Source: Pseudomonas cremoricolorata DSM 17059 = NBRC 16634
GTDB taxonomy: Bacteria > Pseudomonadota > Gammaproteobacteria > Pseudomonadales > Pseudomonadaceae
Direction of reading: 5' to 3'
Assembly: GCF_000425745.1 (NCBI RefSeq)
Contig: NZ_AUEA01000014.1
Coordinates: forward strand, 63,554-127,553
DNA: 64,000 nt
In this document: positions 53,236-60,542 of the stretch, one piece after another
How positions within the stretch are numbered: the stretch's first letter is position 1
How the letters are laid out: the number at the start of each line of letters is the position of its first letter
The notes under the pieces: generated by a model
The model's input: the letters and a program-made list of their open reading frames with translations, nothing else
What the model was told of the DNA's origin: nothing
The model's database searches: none
Program-made: the position numbers and the translations under genes

Positions 53236-55735
53236 CCTGCGCCTGAGCGTCTTGCTCAGCACCATCGACCGCGCGACGGCGCCGCTGCGGCGAATCAACC
53301 AGGGCAGCCAGGACACCGCACGCGGGCTAAAGGCCGCCCGCGAACGTCTGCGCGAACTGAACACCCAGCAACGCGACATCGCCGGCTGGCGTACCCAACT
53401 CAATCAGTCCCGGCAAACCGCTCAGGCGCTGCAACAGGCTCAGGAACGGGTGCGCGCCGTCGCCAGGCAAATGGCCGCAGCCGGTGCGCCGATCCAGGCG
53501 ATGACCCAGCAAATGCGTAACGCCGTGGCCGAGGCGCGGCGGCTGAGTCAGGCCCAGCAGCAGCAAGCGGCGAATTTGCAGCAGACCCGCACACGGCTTC
53601 AGGCGGCCGGCATCCAGACCCGCAACCTCGCCAGCCATGAGCGCGACCTGCGCACACAGATGGCTGCGGCCAATGCCTCGATCAACACCCAAAGCCAGCG
53701 TCTAAGTCAGCTCGCTGCGCAACAATCCCGTGTCGCCAATGCTCGCGCCAAGCTGGGTAGAGCCCAGCAGCTTGGTGCGGGGATGGCCGCATCCGGTGCC
53801 AGCGGCATCGCCACCGGCAGCAGCGCCTTGTACACCGGTGCACGACTGATCAAGCCGGGGTTGGAGTTCGACGCGACCATGAGCAAGGTGCAGGCGCTGG
53901 CCCGTCTCGACCAGGGCGATGCTTCCATGCAGGCATTGCGTGCCCAGGCCCGGCAACTGGGCGCCGACACCAGCTTCACCGCCACTGATGCCGCCCAAGG
54001 CCAAGGTTTCCTGGCGATGGCGGGCTTCGATCCCAAGGCCATCCAACAGGCCATGCCGGGTATGCTCGACCTCGCCAAAGCCGGTGACAACGGGCTGGGC
54101 GAAACCGCCGATATCGCCTCGAACATTCTCACCGGCATGAACCTCGGTGCCGGTGACATGGGCCGACTGGGCGACGTCCTGGTCGGCACCTTCACCCGCT
54201 CCAACACCAATCTGCAAATGCTCGGCGAAACCATGAAGTATGTGGCGCCCGTGGCGTCGAGCGTGGGTCAGGACTTGGAGACCGTGGCGGCGATGGCCGG
54301 CAAGCTGGGGGATGCGGGCATCCAGGGCAGTATGGGCGGGACCGCATTGCGTTCGATCCTCGGACGCCTCAGCGCGCCGCCGGCAGCCGCGGCCAAAGCC
54401 CTCAAGCGTCTGGGCGTAAGCGCCAAGGATGCAAAAGGTAATCTGCGCGATCTGCCGCAGGTCTTACAGGAGATTTATCAGAAGACCCGCCACCTGGGCG
54501 ACGGCGACCGCGCCGGCGTACTCAAGGCCATAGCCGGCGAAGAAGCGGTGGCGGGTATGCAGGTGCTGGTGGCGCAGGCTGGCCAGGGCAAGTTGCAGGC
54601 CTTCATCGAAACGCTGAAACAGACCCGTGGCGAAGCCCAGCGCACCGCCAAGGTCATGGGCGATAACCTTGCCGGCGACCTGAACACGCTCACCAGCAGT
54701 TGGCAAAACCTGGGCATCGAGTTGCAAACCCAGCAGAACGGCCCGCTTAGAAGCATCGTGCAAACCGTCACCGGCTTGATCCGTGCGCTCAAGCGCTGGG
54801 CGGCCGAGAATCCCCAGCTCGCTGCCGGCCTGGTCAAGGCTGCGGCCGCTGTGGCTGCGCTGGTTACGGTCATGGGCGCGCTGTCGTTGGCGCTCGCCAG
54901 TGTCCTTGGCCCGTTCGTGCTGATCCGCTATGGGCTGATGATGCTCGGCATACGCAGCATGGGGCTGCTACCGGTGTTGGGCAAACTGGCTGCCGTCCTG
55001 GGCGGCGCGTTGATCACCGCGCTGCGTACGGTGAGCCTCGCGCTGTGGGCGCTGGCAGCCAACCCGGTGGTGCTGACGATCGCGGCCATAACAGCAGTCC
55101 TCGCTGGGTTGGCCTACCTGATCTACACCCACTGGGACCTGCTGAAGACGATAACCGCCGAAGGCTGGTCGTGGATGACCCGTGCAGTGGGCACAGCCGT
55201 GCAAACCATGGCCGAGGTCATCCTCGCCTTCCACCCTTATGCCCTGCTGTTCCGGGGTTTCAAGGCTGCGTTGGGGTACTTGGCAACGCTGCCGGCCGTA
55301 TTCAGCGAGTTCGGCGGGATGATCGTCGATGGCCTGGTCGCCGGACTGCTCGGCGGCCTAAACCGGGTCAAGGCGGCCATTGGCGAGCTGGGCAACGGCA
55401 CCATCGACTGGTTCAAGGACAAGCTGGGCATACACAGCCCGTCACGGGTATTCGCTGAGCTGGGCGGGTTCACCCGTGACGGCTTGGCCATGGGGCTGAA
55501 CCAGGGTATCGACCTACCGAATGTCACCCGCCCGGGCATCACCATCGATGACCGTCCGCCGATCAGCGCCCGCGCTTCTGCGCGCCTCGACAGCCACGAC
55601 ACCTATCAGATCGCCATCCACCCCACCCCTGGCATGGATGCCCAGGCCATCGCCCGCGCCGTGCGCGCCGAACTGGCCCGCGTGGATCACGAAAAAGCAG
55701 CACGCCAGCGCAGCCGCCTGACCGACCTGGAGTAA
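53225..55735 (+). CDS. T: Tail tape measure protein (P2 gpT)
   Basis: 836 residues. Gln-rich N-terminal coiled coil (about 25-185), TMP conserved region (FDATMSKVQALARLD, ADTSFTATDAAQGQGFLAMAG, GGTALRSILGRLSAPP) and hydrophobic segments (about 535-640). A GIHSPSRVFAELGGF motif near the C-terminus is typical. Length sets tail length. Confidence 0.95.
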   Translation: MANDLRLSVLLSTIDRATAPLRRINQGSQDTARGLKAARERLRELNTQQRDIAGWRTQLNQSRQTAQALQQAQERVRAVARQMAAAGAPIQAMTQQMRNAVAEARRLSQAQQQQAANLQQTRTRLQAAGIQTRNLASHERDLRTQMAAANASINTQSQRLSQLAAQQSRVANARAKLGRAQQLGAGMAASGASGIATGSSALYTGARLIKPGLEFDATMSKVQALARLDQGDASMQALRAQARQLGADTSFTATDAAQGQGFLAMAGFDPKAIQQAMPGMLDLAKAGDNGLGETADIASNILTGMNLGAGDMGRLGDVLVGTFTRSNTNLQMLGETMKYVAPVASSVGQDLETVAAMAGKLGDAGIQGSMGGTALRSILGRLSAPPAAAAKALKRLGVSAKDAKGNLRDLPQVLQEIYQKTRHLGDGDRAGVLKAIAGEEAVAGMQVLVAQAGQGKLQAFIETLKQTRGEAQRTAKVMGDNLAGDLNTLTSSWQNLGIELQTQQNGPLRSIVQTVTGLIRALKRWAAENPQLAAGLVKAAAAVAALVTVMGALSLALASVLGPFVLIRYGLMMLGIRSMGLLPVLGKLAAVLGGALITALRTVSLALWALAANPVVLTIAAITAVLAGLAYLIYTHWDLLKTITAEGWSWMTRAVGTAVQTMAEVILAFHPYALLFRGFKAALGYLATLPAVFSEFGGMIVDGLVAGLLGGLNRVKAAIGELGNGTIDWFKDKLGIHSPSRVFAELGGFTRDGLAMGLNQGIDLPNVTRPGITIDDRPPISARASARLDSHDTYQIAIHPTPGMDAQAIARAVRAELARVDHEKAARQRSRLTDLE

Positions 55736-55740
55736 CCGCC

Positions 55741-56181
55741 ATGATGCTCGCCCTGGGCATGTTCGTTTTCAGCCTGCCCACCCTCGCCTACCAGGAACTA
55801 CAGCGCGAAACCGCCTGGCGCCACGCAGCCAACAATCGAGTGGGCTTGAACCCCGCGTTGCAGTTCCTGGGTCGAGGCGATGACACCATCACCCTCCCTG
55901 GTGTGCTACTGCCCGAGCTGGCCGGGGCCGTGCTCAGCCTGGACGCCTTGCGCCAGATGGCCGACACCGGCGCGGCCTGGCCGCTGGTCGAAGGCACCGG
56001 GCGCTTGCTGGGGCTGTGGGTCATCGAGGGCATGAGTGACAAGCGCACGCTGTTCTTCCGCGACGGGGCAGCGCGGCGCATCGAATTCAGTCTGAGCTTG
56101 CGGCGCGTCGACGACGGCCAGCTCGATGCGCTCGGCTCAGCCCTCGGCACCGGCCTCGATGTACTGCGGGGGCTGCTATGA
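55741..56181 (+). CDS. U: Tail protein (P2 gpU)
   Basis: 146 residues. LGMFVFSLPTLAYQELQRETAWRH (first part quoted) and FLGRGDDTITLPGVLLPEL are diagnostic of gpU, a tail-terminus/baseplate component. Overlaps D by 4 bases. Confidence 0.93.
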   Translation: MMLALGMFVFSLPTLAYQELQRETAWRHAANNRVGLNPALQFLGRGDDTITLPGVLLPELAGAVLSLDALRQMADTGAAWPLVEGTGRLLGLWVIEGMSDKRTLFFRDGAARRIEFSLSLRRVDDGQLDALGSALGTGLDVLRGLL

Positions 56182-57443
56182 ATCGCTCGAGCATTGGTTA
56201 TCTGGGCGACCTGCTGCGCGGCGTGACAAAAGACGCCGCTCAGCAGATCCCGGCGTTCCGGCTGAGCGTGGACGGCATCGATATAGCGGCGAAGATCAGC
56301 CAGCGCCTGCTGAGCCTGGAGCTGACCGACAACCGCGGCCTGGAAGCGGACCAACTGAGCCTGTCCCTCAGCGACCACGACGGCCTGCTGGCGGTGCCGC
56401 CACGTGGCGCCGTCATCCGGCTGTGGCTGGGCTGGAGTGACACGGGCCTGGTCGACAAGGGCAGCTACACCGTGGACGAAACCGAACATAGCGGCGCACC
56501 GGACATCCTGAGCATCCGCGCCCGCTCGGCAGACCTGCGCCAGGGCCTCAAGCGCAAACGCGAGCGCAGTTGGAGCCAGCGCACCTTGGGTCATGTGCTC
56601 GAGGACATTGCTGCGGCGCACGGCCTACAGCCAAGCGTCACGCCGGCGCTGGCTGCCCTTGCCATCACGCAGCTCGATCAAGCCAACGAGTCGGACGCCA
56701 ACCTGCTGACACGCCTGGGCGAAGACTTCGACGCCGTGGTCACGGTCAAGGCGGGGCGGCTGATCTGCATGCCGACCGGTGCCGGGCAGACCGCGGGTGG
56801 GCTTGACCTGCCGCACATCACGCTCAAGCGCAGCGACGGCGATCAACACCGCTTCCTTGCGGCCGACCGCGACAGCTACGACGGCGTGCGCGCCTACTAC
56901 TACGACGTCAACCGGGCCAGGAAACAGCAGGCCATCGCCGGCGGGGGTGACAACCTCAAAGACCTGCGGCACACCTACAGCGATCAGCCGTCGGCGCTGC
57001 GCGCAGCGCGCTCGGAACTGAACCGACTGCAACGCGGTAGCGCCACCCTCAGCTATACCCTGGCCCGCGGTCGTCCTGAACTGATCCCCGAGCTGACCTA
57101 CACCCTGCAAGGCATCAAGGCGCCGATCGACGAAATCGTCTGGCACGGTGGCAATGTCCGTCACAGCCTCAACGCCGACACCGGCTACACCGTCAGCCTG
57201 GAGCTTGAGAGCAAGTTGCCGCTGGATACCGTGGATGCGTTGCTGGAATACGACGGGCGACGGGCTTACACCGGGGTGCTGGCCTTCTACCGGAATGCGG
57301 CCAGCGGGCGTGAGCAATCGGTCACGGTGGCCGACCAAGCCTATCCGAAGCGTCTGAGGCGGGTGTATGTGAATGAGCACAACGCCCGTCGTGCCGCCGA
57401 ACGGGAATGGCAGCGCTTACAGGACGATGACGCGGGTAACTGA
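56178..57443 (+). CDS. D: Baseplate hub protein (P2 gpD, late control D)
   Basis: 421 residues. FRLSVDGIDIAAKISQRLLSLELTDNRG (in part), SLSDHDGLLAVPPRGAVI and HTYSDQPSALRAARSELNRLQRG match gpD, the T4 gp27-like hub. The last gene of the FI-D operon. Confidence 0.93.
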   Translation: MNRSSIGYLGDLLRGVTKDAAQQIPAFRLSVDGIDIAAKISQRLLSLELTDNRGLEADQLSLSLSDHDGLLAVPPRGAVIRLWLGWSDTGLVDKGSYTVDETEHSGAPDILSIRARSADLRQGLKRKRERSWSQRTLGHVLEDIAAAHGLQPSVTPALAALAITQLDQANESDANLLTRLGEDFDAVVTVKAGRLICMPTGAGQTAGGLDLPHITLKRSDGDQHRFLAADRDSYDGVRAYYYDVNRARKQQAIAGGGDNLKDLRHTYSDQPSALRAARSELNRLQRGSATLSYTLARGRPELIPELTYTLQGIKAPIDEIVWHGGNVRHSLNADTGYTVSLELESKLPLDTVDALLEYDGRRAYTGVLAFYRNAASGREQSVTVADQAYPKRLRRVYVNEHNARRAAEREWQRLQDDDAGN

Positions 57444-57485
57444 GGTCTGGCTGAAGGCCCAGTGCTTGACCGGGCCGAGAAGGCG

Positions 57486-57602
57486 TTACTCTCTGACGTT
57501 GCGCAGGGCAATCAGGATTCTCAACACGTCGCTTTTCTGCTGTCGAGACAGTTCCCGAAACAGCCTAAGCACGTCACGTTCACGTTTGTTGAGTTTTCGC
57601 AC
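57486..57602 (-). CDS. Possible 38-aa protein (helical, basic)
   Basis: GTG start with CGGAG 8 bases upstream encodes MRKLNKRERDVLRLFRELSR, then QQKSDVLRILIALRNVRE. Strongly amphipathic helices with LSxxxxxxVLRILxAL, like the C-terminal tail of phage repressor-type proteins. It may be a small regulator or the remnant of one, after gene D. The plus-strand frame across it (57462-57710) looks less protein-like. The rest of 57444-57684 shows nothing clear. Confidence 0.4.
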   Translation of the reverse strand: MRKLNKRERDVLRLFRELSRQQKSDVLRILIALRNVRE

Positions 57603-57684
57603 AAACCATACTCCGATTGGTCATTACCCGGCGTCCGCTTACTGGACACCATCGAGATCGCATCGGGGTGCTGGTTTGGCCTGC

Positions 57685-58545
57685 CTATTCCAGTGACGCA
57701 GGCCCTTTGAACTGGGGCAGTTGCAGGTACTGGCCGTTACTGCTCCAGCCTTGCAAATCACCGTTGGCAAGCAACAGGTAGAACTCGCCGTTCTCATCAT
57801 CAGGTTTTTGCAGGCGCATCCGCCCACCTGCAAGCCGCTTACCCAGGTAGTGCTCGGTTTGCCGGCTGCCGTCAGAGTAGATTTCATCCAGTTTGTAGGC
57901 ATCGCCGTGGCTGTAAAGCACCATCAGCCGCCCCAGGACGCCGTCATGCATCCAACTGCCGACCATGCTCGGATAGCGACTCAGGTCAGTGGCAGCGAGC
58001 TTTTGGTAGGCCTGTGCGTCGAGGCCGATGATGGAGGCTTCGTACTCTGGCTGAAACCTCGCGTTCGCCCAGAAGGTGTCAGCTGTCTGGCCTTCGACGC
58101 GCAAACCGATGAACGTGTGGGGCAGCTTGGTGGTGTAATCGTCGCGAATGGCATACGCGACGCGTTCAAGTTCGGCGGCGGACAGGCGCCGGGGCAGCAG
58201 TACTTCGACCTTGCGCAAGACGGCGCCGCCGGAGCGGTAGTCGTCCTGGGTAATCGTGTAAGTGGCGGGGGTTTGCTCTGCCGCTACATGAGGTTTGGCG
58301 TGCTCAACCTCGATGCCCGGTGTGATTTCCTTTGTTTGTGCAAAGTCTTCAGGATCACCAGGATCTTTCGGGCCAAAGGTGATGGCGGCGGCCACCATGA
58401 TCGTTAGCCCAACGAACACCCCAGCAAAGAGTCCCGCGAAGTGTCTCGTGATGCCCCCTGTGCCTCGCTGGCGCAATGTTCTCGCCGTTAGCCACCAGAC
58501 AACCACCACGGCAACAGGCACCAGGAGCAGTACTAAAACGTCCAT
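57685..58545 (-). CDS. Cargo: unknown 286-aa membrane protein next to the repressor
   Basis: Two hydrophobic helices (about 3-19 and 37-57), a flexible Pro/Glu-rich linker (about 60-95), then a soluble alpha/beta domain (AELERVAYAIRDDYTTKLPHTFIGLRVEG) and a beta-rich C-terminus with RMRLQKPDDENGEFYLLLANG. No family recognised. AGGA precedes the ATG by 7 bases. It is transcribed with the same polarity as the CI-like gene and 100 bp beyond it, so it may be expressed in the lysogen, as expected of a lysogenic-conversion or exclusion gene. Confidence 0.7.
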   Translation of the reverse strand: MDVLVLLLVPVAVVVVWWLTARTLRQRGTGGITRHFAGLFAGVFVGLTIMVAAAITFGPKDPGDPEDFAQTKEITPGIEVEHAKPHVAAEQTPATYTITQDDYRSGGAVLRKVEVLLPRRLSAAELERVAYAIRDDYTTKLPHTFIGLRVEGQTADTFWANARFQPEYEASIIGLDAQAYQKLAATDLSRYPSMVGSWMHDGVLGRLMVLYSHGDAYKLDEIYSDGSRQTEHYLGKRLAGGRMRLQKPDDENGEFYLLLANGDLQGWSSNGQYLQLPQFKGPASLE

Positions 58546-58564
58546 TCAATCGTCCTCGACAAAT

Positions 58565-58585
58565 CACTGACCACTGTGGTCAGTG
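58565..58585. promoter_or_regulatory. 21-bp perfect palindrome
   Basis: CACTGACCAC-T-GTGGTCAGTG, between the repressor stop and the start of the 286-aa gene. Near-absent loop argues for a protein-binding site rather than an RNA terminator. A second stem, CCTCGCT...AGCGAGG, lies at 58604-58627. Confidence 0.55.
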
Positions 58586-58645
58586 CGCCGCATCCGTGCG
58601 TCCCCTCGCTCAACCAGAAGAGCGAGGCTCAATCCAACCTGGAGT

Positions 58646-58969
58646 TCACTCGCGAGATCGTGCGAAGGCCTTGGCTGTACGCAGCAAAATGGTTTGATCG
58701 GACTTGTCGATTCCAGGCAGCAGCTCAATCAGCGAGCGGGCCTCATCAGTCATGTCAGCAGCAGGTGAACAACGCTCCCCCGTGACCACGTACAGAATGT
58801 CCACGCCATGCAGCGCCAGAGCAGCCAGGTACGCAGCGTCTGGGCTGCGCTCACCTTTCTCGTAATTGAATTGAGACGTCTTGGTCACGCCAGCAATGGC
58901 GGCGAAATCTGCCTGATTGAGGCCGAGCCGGACGCGTTCTTCCCTCAGCCTTTCACCGATATTCAACAA
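58646..58969 (-). CDS. XRE-family CI-like repressor
   Basis: 107 residues. N-terminal helix-turn-helix (GERLREERVRLGLNQADFAAIAGVTKTSQFNYEKGERSP, about 4-42) and a short C-terminal dimerisation part without a LexA-type peptidase. It probably maintains lysogeny, binding the dyads at 58986-59011. Divergent from the Cox-like gene. The lack of a self-cleavage domain suggests P2-like, SOS-independent induction or a separate antirepressor. Confidence 0.85.
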   Translation of the reverse strand: MLNIGERLREERVRLGLNQADFAAIAGVTKTSQFNYEKGERSPDAAYLAALALHGVDILYVVTGERCSPAADMTDEARSLIELLPGIDKSDQTILLRTAKAFARSRE

Positions 58970-58985
58970 AACGACCCCTATACGA

Positions 58986-59015
58986 GTTGACTATTCAACA
59001 TTCGTTGAATAATCT
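58986..59015 (+). promoter_or_regulatory. Repressor operator overlapping the early promoter
   Basis: Three alternating half-sites GTTGA-N4-TCAAC-N4-GTTGA; the right pair extends to an 8-bp arm dyad TATTCAAC-N4-GTTGAATA. TTGACT (58987-58992) and TAATCT (59010-59015) are spaced 17 bp and form the rightward early promoter, so repressor binding would block it. Confidence 0.7.
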
Positions 59016-59052
59016 GACCCTGTCTTCACACGAAATCACACGAAACGGAACT

Positions 59053-59265
59053 ATGCCCAACACCTATCCCAGCGAGCAAGCCTGTGCGCAGGCGCGAAAG
59101 CGCCTCGCCAGTCAGGGTTTGTCGGCCAGACAGTGGGCCGTGATGAATGGCCTGACACCGTCAACGGTGTACGCCGTGCTCAACCGCCAGAAGAAATGTT
59201 TGAGAGGGGCGTCCCATCGTGCGGCTGTTCTGCTCGGGATCAAACCCGACGACGCCACACGATAA
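59053..59265 (+). CDS. Cox/Cro-like DNA-binding protein
   Basis: 70 residues with a helix-turn-helix (GLSARQWAVMNGLTPSTVYAVLNR). First gene rightward of the repressor, the position of cox in P2, where the protein represses the lysogenic promoter and directs excision. Start at ATG 59053 rather than the longer frame. Confidence 0.78.
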   Translation: MPNTYPSEQACAQARKRLASQGLSARQWAVMNGLTPSTVYAVLNRQKKCLRGASHRAAVLLGIKPDDATR

Positions 59266-59294
59266 GTGCCATGCCCCACGGAGAAAACCAGAAC

Positions 59295-59768
59295 ATGAAA
59301 CGTCCCGTTCTAGAGTCCCTTCGCCAGGTTGTCAGCGCCGTCGTCTGTGCGTTTCCAGGTGGCCGCGAATGTGCCGCTGCGCGGCTCGGTTACCCACTCA
59401 AGCGCTTCGACAACCATGTCTACGAGAACGCCGGCAGCCGTCCACTCAGCCCCGACCAGATCCAGCAGTTGGAGCAGGATGCCGGCACCACCTTCCTGCC
59501 TGAATACATCGCTCACCTTTACGGCGGCATGTTCGTACCGCTGGCCAAGCCGCAGGAGCTGGACAACGTCGACCTGTACAGCCGCGCCTTGAGGGCTGCG
59601 GCCAAGCGCGGGGTGGTCGATCAGATCATTGCCAAGGCCCTGGAAGACGGCGTCATCGAGGACGCCGAGGCGCAGGTCATCATGGCCGCGCACACCCGCT
59701 ACCTGTCGGCCCGGCAGGCCGAGCTGCTGGCAACCATCCAACTCTACCGCCGGGGTGGCCTGCAATGA
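59295..59768 (+). CDS. Phage regulatory CII-family protein (YmfL-like)
   Basis: 157 residues. VVSAVVCAFPGGRECAAARLGYPLKRFDNHVYENAG (in part) and LSPDQIQQLEQDAGTTFLPEYIA fit the phage_CII/YmfL family found in P2-like early blocks. Likely DNA-binding regulator. Overlaps the Ogr-like gene by 4 bases. Confidence 0.82.
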   Translation: MKRPVLESLRQVVSAVVCAFPGGRECAAARLGYPLKRFDNHVYENAGSRPLSPDQIQQLEQDAGTTFLPEYIAHLYGGMFVPLAKPQELDNVDLYSRALRAAAKRGVVDQIIAKALEDGVIEDAEAQVIMAAHTRYLSARQAELLATIQLYRRGGLQ

Positions 59769-60058
59769 GCACCTACAAACTGGTGTGCCCGCATTGCTGC
59801 AGCCGCCTGCGCATTCGCACCAGCGAAGGCACGCACATTTTTCTGCGTATCGCCTACCTGCAATGCCTCAACGAGGCCTGCGGCTGGTGCGTGCGGGCGC
59901 AATTCGAAATGACCCACGAAATGAGCCCCAGCGGCATGCCCAACCCGAACGTGCATTTGCCCATGGCACCGATCGCCATGCGCCGTGAAGCGATGCGCGC
60001 CGCTGACGATCAACCTGACCTGCTCGACGTGCTGGACACAGAGGTACTCTCCGCATGA
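59765..60058 (+). CDS. ogr: Ogr/Delta-type zinc-finger late activator
   Basis: 97 residues. CPHC near 8-11 and CLNEACGW near 34-41 give the C-x2-C...C-x4-C zinc site of Ogr/Delta proteins, with the long TSEGTHIFLRIAYLQCLN spacer. Ogr recruits RNA polymerase alpha at late promoters. In P2 ogr sits beside D and att; here it is in the early operon, which would link late expression to early transcription directly. Confidence 0.85.
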   Translation: MSTYKLVCPHCCSRLRIRTSEGTHIFLRIAYLQCLNEACGWCVRAQFEMTHEMSPSGMPNPNVHLPMAPIAMRREAMRAADDQPDLLDVLDTEVLSA

Positions 60059-60429
60059 ACACCACGACGCTGATTCACAACCCTGTCCATGACTATCGCG
60101 ACGCTATGCACCAAGCAGCTTTCGCCTACCTGCTGCGCCGGCGCGATCAGTTTCTGAGCGGCGATGCCCAGGTGCTGGAGTGCTGCAAGCAATACCTGGC
60201 CGACTCGTTGGAGGTGCCCGCGCACCTGGTGCAACGCCTTGCCGAACGGGCAGTAGCCGAATTTGAGCGTGCGACCACGCAGTGCGTGGTGCTGGTCGAG
60301 GTCAACCCGACCAGCCAGATCGGTAACCCGCACTTTCTGTTGCTCGACACGCTGACCCAGCAACGCCGATCAGTCCCGGCAAATGCCCTGCCGCCCAACC
60401 TGCTCCAGCGCCACGCCCTTAGCGATTAA
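60055..60429 (+). CDS. Hypothetical early protein
   Basis: 124 residues, starting inside the Ogr stop (ATGA). No family recognised. Mainly helical N-terminus, then LVEVNPTSQIGNPHFLLLDT. Its place between ogr and the primase suggests a replication or host-takeover accessory role. Confidence 0.65.
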   Translation: MNTTTLIHNPVHDYRDAMHQAAFAYLLRRRDQFLSGDAQVLECCKQYLADSLEVPAHLVQRLAERAVAEFERATTQCVVLVEVNPTSQIGNPHFLLLDTLTQQRRSVPANALPPNLLQRHALSD

Positions 60430-60542
60430 TCCTCTTTATCTGTAGCCCGATTACTCCGCTCTGCGTGGGTAAGGGTGAACTGCACTCCATCGGTGGCAGA
60501 CATGAACACAATCCCCCTGACTCAGGACATGGAGTCGATCCA

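Noticed and set aside
57462..57710. 82-codon plus-strand frame after gene D
   Set aside because: GTG start without a ribosome site, overlaps the 286-aa gene; the opposite-strand 38-aa frame looks more protein-like, though neither is sure.
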